A DNA stretch of 61,038 nt, taken from assembly GCA_030247855.1 (NCBI GenBank), contig JAPDRN010000178.1, positions 1 through 61,038 of the forward strand, read 5' to 3'. Shown one piece after another: positions 11,540 to 22,566 of the stretch (positions are counted from its first letter, which is position 1; every line of letters starts with the position of its first letter). The notes below the pieces were generated by a model that worked only from the letters and a program-made list of their open reading frames with translations, was not told the DNA's origin and did no database searches. The position numbers were made by a program, and so were the translations under genes. The stretch is from Knufia peltigerae. Its lineage: Eukaryota > Ascomycota > Eurotiomycetes > Chaetothyriales > Trichomeriaceae.

Positions 11540-12020
11540 CAATCACGCTACCATTGAAGATTGCAAGTGAATTGGTAGCTGCGGACGACGTCTATCAGAA
11601 CCTCGAAAAGCGAAAGTTCGAGGCAGAAGACAAAGACACCCAAGGCGATCTCTTTCAAGGTATTCGCAACCAGATGTTGTACCTAAGGAGGTGTCTGCTA
11701 CGCAACCACCTAAAAATTTATTAAAGAGTGGGTTCAGAAGTTTCGTCCCGAGTCAGCCTTCACAAACTCCACCGATCTTGAAAAGCCCGACTTATCAACG
11801 TCTCGATTTGATCAAGAATTGAGAAGTAAGCCGAGACAGAGAATTATTGCACAAGTGATGAATGGCGAGATTGGCTACTCCTCTTCGAATAGGTCAGGGA
11901 TATCGATGTTCTGGTCGTATTAGCGAAGGAGGAAGAGGTTCGTACTTATCGTCCGAACGAGGAACCTATCGATGGTTACTGTCCGGTCAAGGCATGTGGC
12001 AAGGAGTTACCGATATAAGT
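11540..12020 (+). other. possible decayed gene fragment, function unknown
   Basis: Plus-strand frames with coding-like character: about 11540-11660 reads LPLKIASELVAADDVYQNLE and is followed by a GT at 11661. After an AG at about 11725 the frame EWVQKFRPESAFTNSTDLEK runs to about 11830, ending at GTAAGC. A further AG at about 11894 opens into QGYRCSGRISEGGRGSY. The pieces can be joined by GT-AG introns, but I recognise no family and no proper start or stop. Treat as a weak candidate or a relic linked to the TATA box at 11010. Confidence 0.2.
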
Positions 12021-12492
12021 GAGAGAGCCATTTGACTTAGTGTAACGAGCCCTGGCAGAAACGTTAAAGACCAGCGATTGCATATCCACAAATGCCGCCA
12101 AGCCGAGGCCAGGTACCTGCACCGCAAGCCAGTACTTTATTGCCACCCAGTTCTTCCCAGAGGGAAGCGAATGTCCGTCTGTTGGCACGGCGACGCCCTC
12201 CCCATCGAGGGGGTGAGCGGCGCCTCCCTACCTCACCCTCGCCAGGTAGATGCACTGGTCATTCGTAGTTCTAAGCGCGAAGTTGTCACAGTAGAGGCCA
12301 AACGACACGAGAGAGCCAGGACCAATACTTGTACTTCTTAATTTAGTTTAGTCGTGGCAGTATCTCAGTGGTGTTCTACCAACGACAAGTGTCTCGAATG
12401 ATCCATGATATCTATGGTCGCTGCGTCGGCTTCTCTCCAAGATGGGTCTCTTTCGAGGTTACCCTTGTGTCTTGAAGTCTTAACTATGATCT
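12021..12492. other. unassigned interval
   Basis: About 470 bases downstream of the FAD monooxygenase stop. Open frames on both strands around 12.0-12.3 kb have no recognisable domain. The part nearest 12490 should hold the 3' end signals of the monooxygenase gene. Confidence 0.4.
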
Positions 12493-14118
12493 CTAGCCAT
12501 GGAATTCCTTGATACCCTTCAAGTAGTCAGACCAGACTTTTCCGATATCATGCTTGTAGATCCAGTTCAGGTTGTCTTTCTGCCCGATACCAAGCGACTT
12601 GAATCTGAGCTCAAGAAGTTCCTCGAAAGTCTTCTCTTCTTCCTCGGCTTTTTTAGCACTCGCCCTTTGGGCGTCAAGATACCTGTACCTGTACATAGCA
12701 TATTGTTAGTAAGCGTCGTGTTGTTGGCTTTTGCTACGTGCGCCCGGTCTGGACATACATTCTCTTATAATAAGGAAGGCGGATTTCTTCGAAGGTCTGA
12801 AGCGTATCCTCGACCAGCGTTTCCGATCCGAGCGAATATTCGTGCTCGAGCGCCTGCGCCAGAAGCCACCCATCTTCCATGCCGAACGTGGCTCCAGACC
12901 CAAATGCACCTAAATGTAGAATATTGGCATCTTCAGTTGTATCAAGAGGACTAGGGGGGTACCATGGAGCGGGTGACTAGCGTCCCCTATTAAAACCACC
13001 TTGTTCCACCCAGTAATCTTTTCCGGGCCAGGACCTGCGTAATTGGCAAACTCCTTCCACGCTCCTTCCGGGACAGCTGCAATTGCATCTCGAACCCTTT
13101 GGTCGTATCTCTGTCAAAAGGTCTGTTAGTAAGGCCGTTGCCATGGTTCTTGACGTATACGACGAACCACAAAGCGAGCCTGCACTCTTTCGTTTGTTGC
13201 GGGGATCCCCCACGATACCGTCCGGCCTGGGATATCAGGCTCGTGGTAGGATCTCACAGAGAGTTCGAATAGCTGTTTCTCGAGAGGAATTTCGGAAGAA
13301 TCGTCGACTCCTGACAAATAGGCATGCCCACCCTTGACATACCACCATGATGTCCCATTGGTGACGTCGGGTATGTGTGAGAGAGATGATCTCGGGACAA
13401 GGGTCCGCCAGACCGTGTTTCCTATCCCCAAGTTACAGTCAGTGGAATCGCTGTACATGGAAATGGTGGCTGACCGGTGAAATGGATCGTGTGATCTGGA
13501 TAGAGTGTTTTTCGGATCACCTGTTCCCTCTGTTGTCAGTGAGTGCATTTGGTAGGTTGGTGGCTTGAACGGACGGAACGAATGCCATCGGCTCCAATCA
13601 CCAGGTCTGCAAGTGCCTCCGTCCCGTCCTCGAACGACAGGCGCACGCCTTCTGTGCCAGCGTTCTGCGCCGACACCAGTTTCTTCCCGTACTTTATCAC
13701 TCCATCCGGGACCTTCTCCAAAAGACCAGATTGAAGCCGAGTTCTGCGAGTTCTGATGGCCCCACGAGGATCTAAATCACCGTTCTCTGGATGTGGTTGC
13801 AGCAAAATGACTTTACCGGTGTAACCATTCCTAAATGAGACATGTGAATACAATATCGAACCTTTGTTTGTGTCCCTACCTCTGACGTGTATCAGCTTTC
13901 GAGAAGCCTTTGACTCCGTCGGCGGCCCCTAGCAGATCCAGAACCTTCCAGGCATTATAACTTAGGCTGATGCCTGCTCCAACCTCTTGAGGCTCAGAAT
14001 TCCGCTCATAGAGGACAGTCGAGAGAAACGGCAGCTTCGACAGTGAAATTGCTGCCGCCAAGCCGGCCGGACCTCCTCCGATGATGGCGACATTGATCGT
14101 TGCTTGATATGAGCCCAT
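12493..14118 (-). CDS. FAD-dependent monooxygenase, salicylate-hydroxylase type
   Basis: Soluble class A flavoprotein hydroxylase using FAD and NAD(P)H, typically acting on aromatic acids or phenols. The first exon opens with NVAIIGGGPAGLAAAISL, the FAD-binding GxGxxG fold, then LYERNSEPQEVGAGISL. The second region has RLQSGLLEKVPDGVIKYGKK and LADLVIGADGIRS, the DG motif. Further on come WWYVKGGHAYLSG and VVLIGDASHPLHG, the GD motif for the FAD ribityl chain. After a GTACCC..TTTAG intron the frame gives AFGSGATFGMEDGWLLAQAL. The last exon reads YRYLDAQRASAKK and ends with IYKHDIGKVWSDYLKG before the TAG at 12493. All joins are in frame, so the gene appears intact at about 440 residues. It is divergent to an MFS permease 795 bases away. 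Substrate unknown; salicylate-like aromatics are only the family default. Confidence 0.88.
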
Positions 14119-14913
14119 GGCTGTTATTGTGCGTGAAGGTCACAGAGGATGCTCTGTCACTTCTACTGTTCAGCGGCCTAGGACTTATAGATTGAACTGC
14201 CCAGACACAAACATCGTGAGGTGGGCTGGAATTGTCGGGATGCTATCTTACATGCTGCCACTAAAGCACGCCATCAAGCACGCCTTGCGGGAGAAGCTTA
14301 TACTTGGTAACTTTTCCAACTCACTGATTGGCTGCACACGGACTGCTCCGAGGAATGATTGGATCTAGCACGCCAGCACGGCCGCTTATCTGTCGGTCCA
14401 TGCCTTCATATCTCATGATGGGTCTTTTGCATGCCATGCTCAACTAAGCCCTCCTACCACTAACGCTACATACTGCAAGAAACCGATGGCAGCTTATAAA
14501 TGAGTATCCTGATGGTCCGTATCCATTGGCCAGAAGACAATCCGGCAATTAAGGTAGGAGGCCTACGGCGTGTGGGAGAGGAAGGGGGGGGGCGGGCGGG
14601 TTGGATGGTCTTTTGGGCGGCAATTTCTCTATTGTAGCCGAACAGATGATGATGCAGATTTCGGGCTTCCGGTATTTGTTGGTTTCGCCGCAAAGGACAG
14701 GCTGATAACAACCATCATATTGCGTTTGAGTAGCTTGTTATTGCACAATTTCTCACTATGGGGCTTTATCTCAGGTGAGAATGGTATATAGGATGTCTTG
14801 TGCCACTTCAATCGCTATGTTTCCTGAATCTAGCTCTAAGATCCTTTTCCTTGGTCTGCACGATATGAAAAGCTAGCTTATCTACTATACATCGTTCTGT
14901 CTTAATTCTCAAG
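14119..14913. promoter_or_regulatory. shared divergent promoter, FAD monooxygenase / MFS permease 1
   Basis: A 795-base interval between two head-to-head ATGs. It holds a G-run at 14583-14593, a CGG-N4-CCG palindrome at 14662-14671 and a GTATATAGG element at about 14783. These could serve binuclear zinc-cluster regulators, but motif presence alone is weak evidence. Confidence 0.5.
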
Positions 14914-16834
14914 ATGTTGAAGGAGGCTGAAGCGGTCGTTGTTGGCCAAGGACTCGCCGCCAGTGATTTGGTCACGCAGCAGAGATCATGGAAGAGCTAT
15001 GTATGGGACACATTCGATAAGCCGGCCGAGGAGCGGAAGTTTCTGTTCAAACTCGACGCTGGAATTCTTACCTTCACTTGCCTGGGTATGTGGTAGCTGG
15101 CGACAAAAGAACCCTGGGCTATGCCTCTCCGTTAGCCTGCTGACTTGTCGCATCAGGGTACTTTATCAGATTCCTTGATCAGGCAAATATCAATAATGCC
15201 TATGTATCTGGAATGTAAGGTCGTCGTGCGATAGGGAGGCAAACAACGGTTGACTTCGAGTAGGAAAGAAGACTTGAATATGCTGGGCAATCAGTATAAC
15301 TACGCCGTCACACTTTGGACCATCGGCTATATCATTGGCGAAATACCTAGCAACCTCATCCTTACCAAGATTCGGCCATCGATCTGGATTCCTGCCCTGG
15401 AGCTGATATGGTCAATCTTGACGCTATGTACCTGTCGAGTCACTACTGTCCATCAACTGTATGCGTTGCGCTTCCTGGTAGGTTTAGCTGAGGCGGGATT
15501 GTAAGTTTATCCTCCAACATCTACCCTCGTCGTGTCGGTTGTTGTTTCGACTACCGCCATATCGAGTCACAATGCCACAGCTAACAGACCGTCAGTTTCC
15601 CTGGCATTCTCTACATGCTTGGTTCTTGGTATGGGAGGGATGAACTTGCCAAACGCTCCATCATATTTCACGTTTCTGGTTCAATTGCTACAATGTTTTC
15701 GGGTTACCTCATGGCTGCGGTGATTAGCCTAGGAGGAAGACACGGTTATGCAGGCTGGCAATGGTGACCTTTCCCAGACATTGTCCAGGCTGATCTGGCT
15801 TGCAAGAGGTCTCCGCTAATCACACTTGTCAGGCTGTTTATCATTGATGGCGTTATTTCCCTGCCAATTGCCATCTTAACAATTTTCTTCTTACCTGACC
15901 AACCCCATAACACCCGCGCCTGGTATCTAAACGCAAGGGTAAGCTTCCATCACCAGATGATGACGCCTATGATTTCAGTGCTAAGTTCTTCTCAGGATAG
16001 AGAAATTGCATTGGAACGGGTTCAAAGAATTGGCCGTGCGAGTAAACAAGGCTTCTCGAAAAAAAAGATCCTCAAGATCTTTTCACGATGGCACATTTGG
16101 GTTTTTCCTCTCATGACTGTGTGAGTTCATTGGCAACCTAGACAGAACCGGAGACTGAATGACATTTATGACAGCTTTGGGGGAGGCGCAGGGGGCATTG
16201 GCCAGCCAATGTTCTCGTTTTACTTGAAGGCATCGAAGCACCCAAAATACACGATCAGCCAGATCAACACTTATCCCACGACCACAGCTGCAGTGATGGT
16301 TGTTGCTGAGCTATTGTACTCGTGGGTCTCTGATGGCCCCCTGAATGGGCGAAGATGGCCAGTCATGGTCTTCGCAGCAGTATGTCCTCCTGATGATTGT
16401 CGATGTCGACCTAACACAATCGACCACAGGTTTTCCAGCAGGTAATCTGGATTTCACTGCTCGTGTGGAACATCCCCAAAGGGTGGCTCTGGTTTTGTTA
16501 TATTGTCATGCAACAGGGTATTGCATTGGTACCACTGAACCTGATGTAAGTGTATACATTGCAGGCCGGTAAAGGGGTCAAGATTGTGTACTAATGGCTC
16601 TATAGCTGGGTAAACGAGGTGTGCTCTCATGATACGGAAGAGCGGGCCCTCATCATCGCCGTGGTCAACACTATACAATACGTGCAGGGTGCATGGCTTC
16701 CACTCCTTATTTGGAAAGTTACCGACGCCCCAGAGTACAAGAAAGGCTTCCCCACGGCGATTGCATTCACCGCCGTAGTCACAGGAGTTATTTTCCTCAT
16801 CAGGCACCTGGCAAACAGGGATAACAGACTGTAA
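14914..16834 (+). CDS. MFS permease 1, Dal5/Tna1-type anion:cation symporter
   Basis: Twelve-helix plasma-membrane transporter of the ACS family (allantoate, nicotinate, pantothenate and related substrates). The N-terminus has SWKSYVWDTFDKPAEERKF and then KLDAGILTFTCLGYFIRFLD, the classic first helix. After short introns come KEDLNMLGNQYNYAVTLWTI, GYIIGEIPSNLILTKIRPS and LYALRFLVGLAEAG. Next are SWYGRDELAKRS and KYTISQINTYPTTTAAV, and finally HDTEERALIIAVVNTIQYVQ with TDAPEYKKGF before the TAA at 16832. At least eight introns can be placed with GT-AG borders and all join in frame, so the gene is probably functional. It is a close relative of permease 2 at 24.8 kb, but with many more introns in the C-terminal half. 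Divergent to the FAD monooxygenase, convergent with the zinc-cluster regulator. Confidence 0.88.
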
Positions 16835-17492
16835 AGATATCGGAACCCCTGCAAGCAATCTTGGTTGCTGACATGTTGGACAGGAAAAACGAAACTCAAA
16901 GATAGACTTGGCCCTAGCCTGGCAAGCAATTCAGATGTGTCTGAAGATGTGGTGGTTCCCAAATAGTCCGTATCATTGCCGCAACTTCCAGGGCTCAACT
17001 CTCTCGACTTCGGCGCTTATGGGCTAGATTGAGGGAACTGGATTTAATGGTTGCGGCCTCATCGTAATTGGGCACCACCGGCATGCCCTTTTTATAAAAC
17101 CTGCTTGGGCAATTCCATGCTTCACGCAATCGGACAATCCGTTTTATAGTACTCCGCTGATGAAGGCTTCGGGGCACAAGACAACACAACAACAGTCTTT
17201 GATAGAAGGGGTCCACCTCATACTACTATGTTTAACTTTCCTACTCTCGTCAATTCCCTTGACATAGGTGCGCACGTTGTAGTTTCCAAGGATGAAGGCA
17301 TCTAGATGTGGCCAAAGCTTCTGTCTTGTAGAGATTTATCTTCTTCCGCTGTTGGACTCGCTCAAATTACCTCAACTAATTGAGCTTTTGGCTGTTTATG
17401 GGCTCTTAAACCTCAATTTTTAGTAGTATACTTTCAGCAGAAGACGGCCGGATAACTCTCTACAATCTCAGTGTTCCACCTATAGTTGGAAT
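16835..17492. other. convergent 3' intergenic region
   Basis: About 660 bases between the stops of MFS permease 1 and the zinc-cluster regulator, which face each other. It should contain both terminators. No gene or repeat is recognisable. Confidence 0.5.
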
Positions 17493-19531
17493 CTAGCATT
17501 TTTGTATGTTGTACAATCTACAAACCACCCACTCCGAAGAATCATTGAATTGTGCCGATACCGCCTTTTTGCCCTCTTGCAGGAGCTCATCCACCTTCTC
17601 CCCGTTAAACGTGGAGAATGCAGTTGTCATTCGTGTCTTTTGCAACACCTCTATTGCAGATATTATCCTATAAATCGTCAAATACTGTCTCTAGACTGTC
17701 GACAACGGTGCCTTTTATGTGATCTGCATACCTAGCGGCCATGAATATGTCGATGTGGGGCTTCTCGGCAATGAATACTTTTATCAAGTTGAGCGCAGGA
17801 AGAACTCCTTCCCGAAAGGGCTCCCAGATCAGAAGAGGTAGCTGTAATAGTTCGTTGTCGAGTGTATGCTGCATCATTGGGCGATGGAGCGAAAACCGGG
17901 CATACCAATATAAGAGCTTCAGGCGTGTGCTCTGCGCGGACAGTACGCCACCGCCTGGCTCGACTGACCAGCTTAGACTTGCTGGAAGGCGAAGTATCCA
18001 GGCATCAAGTTGCGACCGTAGCTCCTGTGTTACGGGAGAGACGGAGAATGTCATGCTACATGCCTTTTGAGCCGGGTCAGCGCTGTGTCTCATAAAACCT
18101 TCCAGCTTGTCGGTTGTCAAAATGCTCTCCAATATAGCACGCAATGACATTTCAGCCAAGAAGAAGACGAACTGGGTGTTTATGTGTGGCGGCCTGTCTT
18201 TGTTGTTGGCTTCGTCGCAAGGTAAAGGTAGCGGAAAGAACTCCTCAAACAGAGCCAATGTACTCCGTGGAAGGGTATTGTCGATCTCGTACATCAGATC
18301 TCTATTCTCAGTCAACGGGAGGCCTTGGACCTGAGAGCATATGGAGTCTTAACCGTTCAAGGTTGTGACAGATCCAGAATAACAACCTTAAGTTGTTCCT
18401 TTCATTCCTTGGCCGCTGGATTTCTGTGATCTGGTCCCTATCTCGGCGTCAGCTCGACGGTGAAACATGTATGTGACAGTCGAGGATCCTCACCGTTTGA
18501 TGACAGTCTGGAGCATAGTACAAGCACTATGAAGCGCAGTGGCGAAGTCAAGTAGGCGACTTTTCTGCAGCAAAAAGATGGCAGAGAATACCAGCACATG
18601 GACATATTGCAGACTTAGCTGGGCACTGATCCGGCTGCGTACCTGCATTGCGCGCTGAAAATCTGCGAGGCCACTTTCCGTGAACCCTACGTACATGAAA
18701 GCCTTGATCGTAGCAATCACAAGGAGCAAAAGGCATGAGCGCATGTTGTCTTGGAATCCCTCTGCCTCGACCGCGTCTGCAGCGATGCGCAGAGTGTTTT
18801 CACATATGACAGGGTACAAAGTAGCAACATTGGAGAAGAATCTTTGCCTAGCTAGGGGTATATCGCGCACATCGCTTGGCCTGTAGGAGGTCATGACGTT
18901 GGGAAAGGGTTTGCGGTACTCCTCGCAAGACATTGGCATCTTCCCCAGATACTGCAATTGTGTATCACCGTCTGTCAGAGGCAACTCAATGCTATCGTCG
19001 ATACGATGTGATGAGCAATGCCAGAGGTCAGTCAGCGGGACGCTTGCCTCTGTTTTGTCGCGCCAGTCATTCGCATAAGAATTTAGAGTGGAAGGACAAG
19101 GATTCCACGATACTACCTCCCCGAGGTTGCTGCCCTGACCAGTATGCCGAGCAGTTTGACCATCTGATGCGCTGGAGGAGGAAGTCAACTGATCCGGCCA
19201 TCTTTCAGTTTGAGCGAGATGCGGTTGTATATACCCCGGACGTTGTATGTCACTGCCCCTGATCAGTGATGCACACACAGTTAGATGGCAGAATGAAATT
19301 CGTACTTCGGCGGTTGTTGTCGTGGATAGTCACACTTGAAGCCGTGGCGGCTACAGTAAGCACACCTGGGTCTTCCTTTCGTACATTTGACCTTCTTCAA
19401 GCGGCACGTCTTGCAAGCCTGCACTCAGTAAGCGCTTGCCTTCCCCCTGGCATAAGTAGAAGAGGCCAGTATGGGTCATCACATACTGTAGCACCTTTCT
19501 GCAAGCCGTCACTAGTATCTGTTGATACCAT
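17493..19531 (-). CDS. Zn2Cys6 transcription factor, probable cluster regulator
   Basis: The ATG at 19531 opens MVSTDTSDGLQKGAT. An intron of about 100 bases ends GTGCAG and leads into the zinc cluster ACKTCRLKKVKCTKG, then RCAYCSRHGFKCDYP: six cysteines with C-x2-C-x6-C-x6-C-x2-C-x6-C spacing. The exon at about 18490-19278 holds a low-complexity linker and the start of the fungal regulatory domain (RQRFFSNVATLYPVICENTL, SLQYVHVLVFSAIFLLQKSR). After an intron the frame LRLLFWICHNLERLRLHML appears, the conserved FW..Y/H..DR segment. The C-terminal part runs from ENRDLMYEIDNTLP to AEKPHIDIFMAAR. A 49-base intron links that to QYLTIYRIISAIEVLQKTR and the stop at 17493. At about 18330 the two frames do not join by an obvious intron. 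This could be a frameshift or an unusual splice, so the gene may be slightly damaged. Likely role: local activator of the neighbouring genes (inference from position). Confidence 0.8.
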
Positions 19532-20058
19532 TGACAGTCGCCCACTTGTTCCTCGAGGCTGCAACTCCAGTAACCGAGTTGACCGCATGAGTGAACTTCT
19601 CAGCCGCTTCCGACGACTGCGGACTAACGTCTCCATTGCGACAATAGGGGACTTTTGGGAACGACTCTTCCATGAACTTCGAGTATCAATAAAGTAGTAG
19701 TTACTGTTGTTCAACTGGTAGGTTCTCGGCCGAATATGGCTCATGATAAGGAATTGCGCGATCAGAATTGCACCATCGGTCCCAGGCAAGGCGTGAGAGC
19801 CAAGCCTGACTATTGGCGAATCAATCCTCCATCTAGACAACACTCAATTGGCTGCAATCGGAAGGCCATCCCATGAAGCTCGCTAACCATGTGGCTTCCA
19901 CATGAAGTACTTGTTTGTTTCGCAAGATCAGAGTGCCGACATTCACTTATAGATATTCGCCCAATCCAAGACGACATCACTCCATGTCTAAGCCGCTGTT
20001 TTGTCATGCGAGGTTTTGAATTATTGTTCGTAACACATAACCATCCCCTGCCAACACC
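19532..20058. promoter_or_regulatory. shared divergent promoter, regulator / flavin monooxygenase
   Basis: A 527-base interval between head-to-head ATGs. It contains an everted CCG-N7-CGG at 19610-19622, a possible site for a binuclear zinc-cluster protein, including autoregulation. Functional role is inference. Confidence 0.45.
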
Positions 20059-21791
20059 ATGATTGAGCGCGTTCGACGTGTAGCCGTAATCGGGGCCGGG
20101 GTTTCTGGAGTGACAACGGCGGCTCATCTCAAAGCCGAAGGGCTCAATGTCACGGTTTTCGAAAGGGCTCCTGTGGCTGGAGGGGTCTGGTCAGTACATC
20201 TCGTCCTGTCGCTTGAGAGGCTGTTAATCTCGTTTATCAGGATCTTGGATTCTCGAATGCCCCATGAACCAACGTTCCCATCAGTCAAACCATCACTAGC
20301 GGATTCCGTCTTTTACAACAGTGTAGAAAACGCGGATCCTTATCTTTTGCACGCGCCTCCAGGGTAGTGAAGTTTGTTGGTGCAGGGACCTAACGCTGAA
20401 CGGAGATACAGACCTGCCTATGAGACGTTGACAAACAACGTTGCGACCCAGTTTCTAGAGTTGAGCATCAACAGCTGGCCAGCTGACACTCCAGCTTTTG
20501 TCAGGCACAATGTCCTGGCTAGTTACATCCAAGATACGGCAGTAAAGACCGGTGTTCATGAAGACACACTGTACAATACTGCAGTGAGAAACGTATCGAA
20601 AGCAGGCGATACTTGGAGGCTTGAAACTGCCACGTGGGATAAGACCACTGGCAAGGCGACAGAGAACGTTTGGGTGGGTTTCGCGCACCGTCTCTTCATT
20701 CTTGGCTGGTTAACCTGGCCCTGTCTCCAGGATCTCGATTTCGTTGTCGTTGCTTCTGGACGTGAGTGGTCATGACCTCTGAATTCCGGATTTCAAAGCA
20801 TTCAGAGGTATGTTTTTAGATCATTATTGCTAAAGCCAAACCAGACTATCATGCCCCGAGGGTTCCAGCCATCCCTGGTTTGGCAGAATGGAAAAAAGCG
20901 TGGCCATCAAGGATCCAGCATTCCAAGAGTTATCGCAACCCCAAAGGATTTGAGAACCAGGTGACTTGACCTAGAGAGAAGCATTCGCCCAAGTTAATGA
21001 TTTCCTAGACCATTCTTCTGATTGGCGGGAGCGCCTCTTCGATCGATATTGCCAAAGAAGTTGGACCTGTGGCCAAGAAAGTTTACCAGTCAACCAGGGG
21101 TGGTTTCATGGACACACCAGAGTCCTGGCTACCCCCTAATGGTGTGCGAGTGCCTGGAATCGCCTCGTTTGGTGAGCTTAAAAACGGTACCTCGGAGAGC
21201 ACTGGAGCAATTGACGGCAAAGTCACCCTGGTCGATGGCCAGGTGCTTGAAGGCATCGACCGCGTGATTGTCGCTACGGGCTATCACTTTACCCTGCCAT
21301 TCTTCCCGCCAAAATTTCATCGTGACGACGTGCCACGAGAAGAGGCAGATGGCAAGATTCTGGTAACTGACGGCACCATGCTACATAATCTCCACAAGGA
21401 CATCTTTTATATCCCAGATCCAACCCTGGCGTTTACAGGTGTTCCTTTTTATACCGCAACATTCTCCCTTTTCGAGTTTCAAGCTATTACCATTGCCGCG
21501 GTATTCTCTGGCCAAGCTAGAACGCCAGCCAAGGATGAGATGATAGCGGAGTACCAGGAAAGGATTAAAGAGAAAGGGTACGGAAAACCATTCCACACTT
21601 TGGTTGGGCAGGATATACAGTACGCCAAAGAGCTCATGGAATGGGTGAATTTGGGTCGTGATCCGTCGACAAAGAAGGCTGATGGCTATTCAGCAGAATG
21701 GATAGCTGCTCGTGATGAGTTTATGATGACCTATTGGGAACGTGGGAGTAAGGAGAATAGTTCAACTGCGAAAGAAGTGTCTTTGAAATAA
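20059..21791 (+). CDS. flavin-containing monooxygenase (FMO-like)
   Basis: Class B flavoprotein monooxygenase, oxidising nitrogen, sulfur or carbonyl centres with FAD and NADPH. The N-terminus reads RVAVIGAGVSGVTTAAHLKA (FAD GxGxxG), then VFERAPVAGGVW. The FMO fingerprint F/W-x-x-x-H-S appears as WPSRIQHSKSYRN, and the NADPH site as ILLIGGSASSIDIAKEV. The C-terminal half has RVIVATGYHFTLPFFPP, the ATG/Y motif, and ends KENSSTAKEVSLK. Introns: 20189-about 20240; a 42-base intron at 20364-20405 (GTAGTG to CGGAG), which removes two in-frame stops and joins HAPPG to YRPAYETLTNNVA; about 20671-20731; about 20761-20844; and 20960-21009. All are in frame, so the gene is intact at about 500 residues. 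It is divergent from the zinc-cluster regulator and convergent with the TauD-type dioxygenase. Substrate unknown; a sulfur or nitrogen heteroatom compound would fit the neighbourhood. Confidence 0.88.
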
Positions 21792-22566
21792 TCCATTAAA
21801 TCATAAGCGAACGCTTTTTAGTCTAGCGTATAGAGGTTCCTTATTTCTGGTGTTCACTCTGCTCTTCGGTAGTGCACTTAAATCTAGCTCCGCGCCATCC
21901 TCATGAGCCAAATGGCGCCCGACGAATGCCGAGTGAGTGGGAGAGAGTAATTGAACAGACAACCACGAGAACGGTGAGTTTGATGAGGACCGAGACGCCG
22001 ACAACCTCGACGACGACGACTAGAGGCCGCGGAGGCCGCGGAGGTCGTCGAGGACGAGGACGAGGACGAGGAACGACGACTAGACCTGTCATCCCAGGAA
22101 CGTCTCAATGGCAACTAGAACCTGCCAAATAGCAACGTGAATTCGTCATTTTTATCGCGGCAATTGGCCCTGTGAGATGCAACAAGCCATGCAATGAGAA
22201 ACTCGTCCCCATATAAATAACTAGTAAGTCGTTTTCCGTCGGCATCACAGAGAATAGGGTCCTGCATCATAGGCATCATAGAGAATAGGCCAGATAGGTG
22301 TATTGCAGAGTACTCGGAGGACTTGCCTAATTACCTAGGTATATGGCCGAAATGCAAGGGTGTCTGGCCGAAATACCTATCGCCCGGTGCTACAACCACA
22401 ATGGATGATGATCACGTGATGTTGCGCTGACCTTGCTGGACATGGGGTTGTTGTTTTCAACTTCATATACTTGGCATCACCCCAGATCTGTGTCAAGGCG
22501 CGACGCGCTCTGAGGAGCCTCTATTCTTTACGCTGGTCCCCCCTGTGTGATATCAGTTCAAAACCC
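21792..22566. other. convergent 3' region with low-complexity tract
   Basis: Between the stops of the flavin monooxygenase (+) and the dioxygenase (-). Holds the CGA/GAG-rich tract listed separately and a short imperfect duplication at about 22238-22289 (GCATCA..AGAGAATAGG twice). No intact gene is recognised. Confidence 0.45.
21990..22085. repeat. CGA/GGC/GAG-rich low-complexity tract
   Basis: Triplet-like tract: runs of CGACGACGACGAC, CGCGGAGGCCGCGGAGG and GAGGACGAGGACGAGGACG. A plus-strand frame from 21872 to 22132 would read it as a short protein with TTTRGRGGRGGRRGRGRGRG, resembling an RGG box. It lies in a 3' intergenic region without promoter or splice support, so I call it a repeat and not a gene. 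Confidence 0.5.

Noticed and set aside
5000..12400. Starship-type giant element carrying the pseudogenes
   Set aside because: I found no DUF3435 tyrosine-recombinase captain or flanking target-site repeats.
20364..20405. In-frame TAG and TGA in the flavin monooxygenase, suggesting a pseudogene
   Set aside because: A 42-base GT-AG intron with a CTGAAC branch-like site removes both and keeps the frame.
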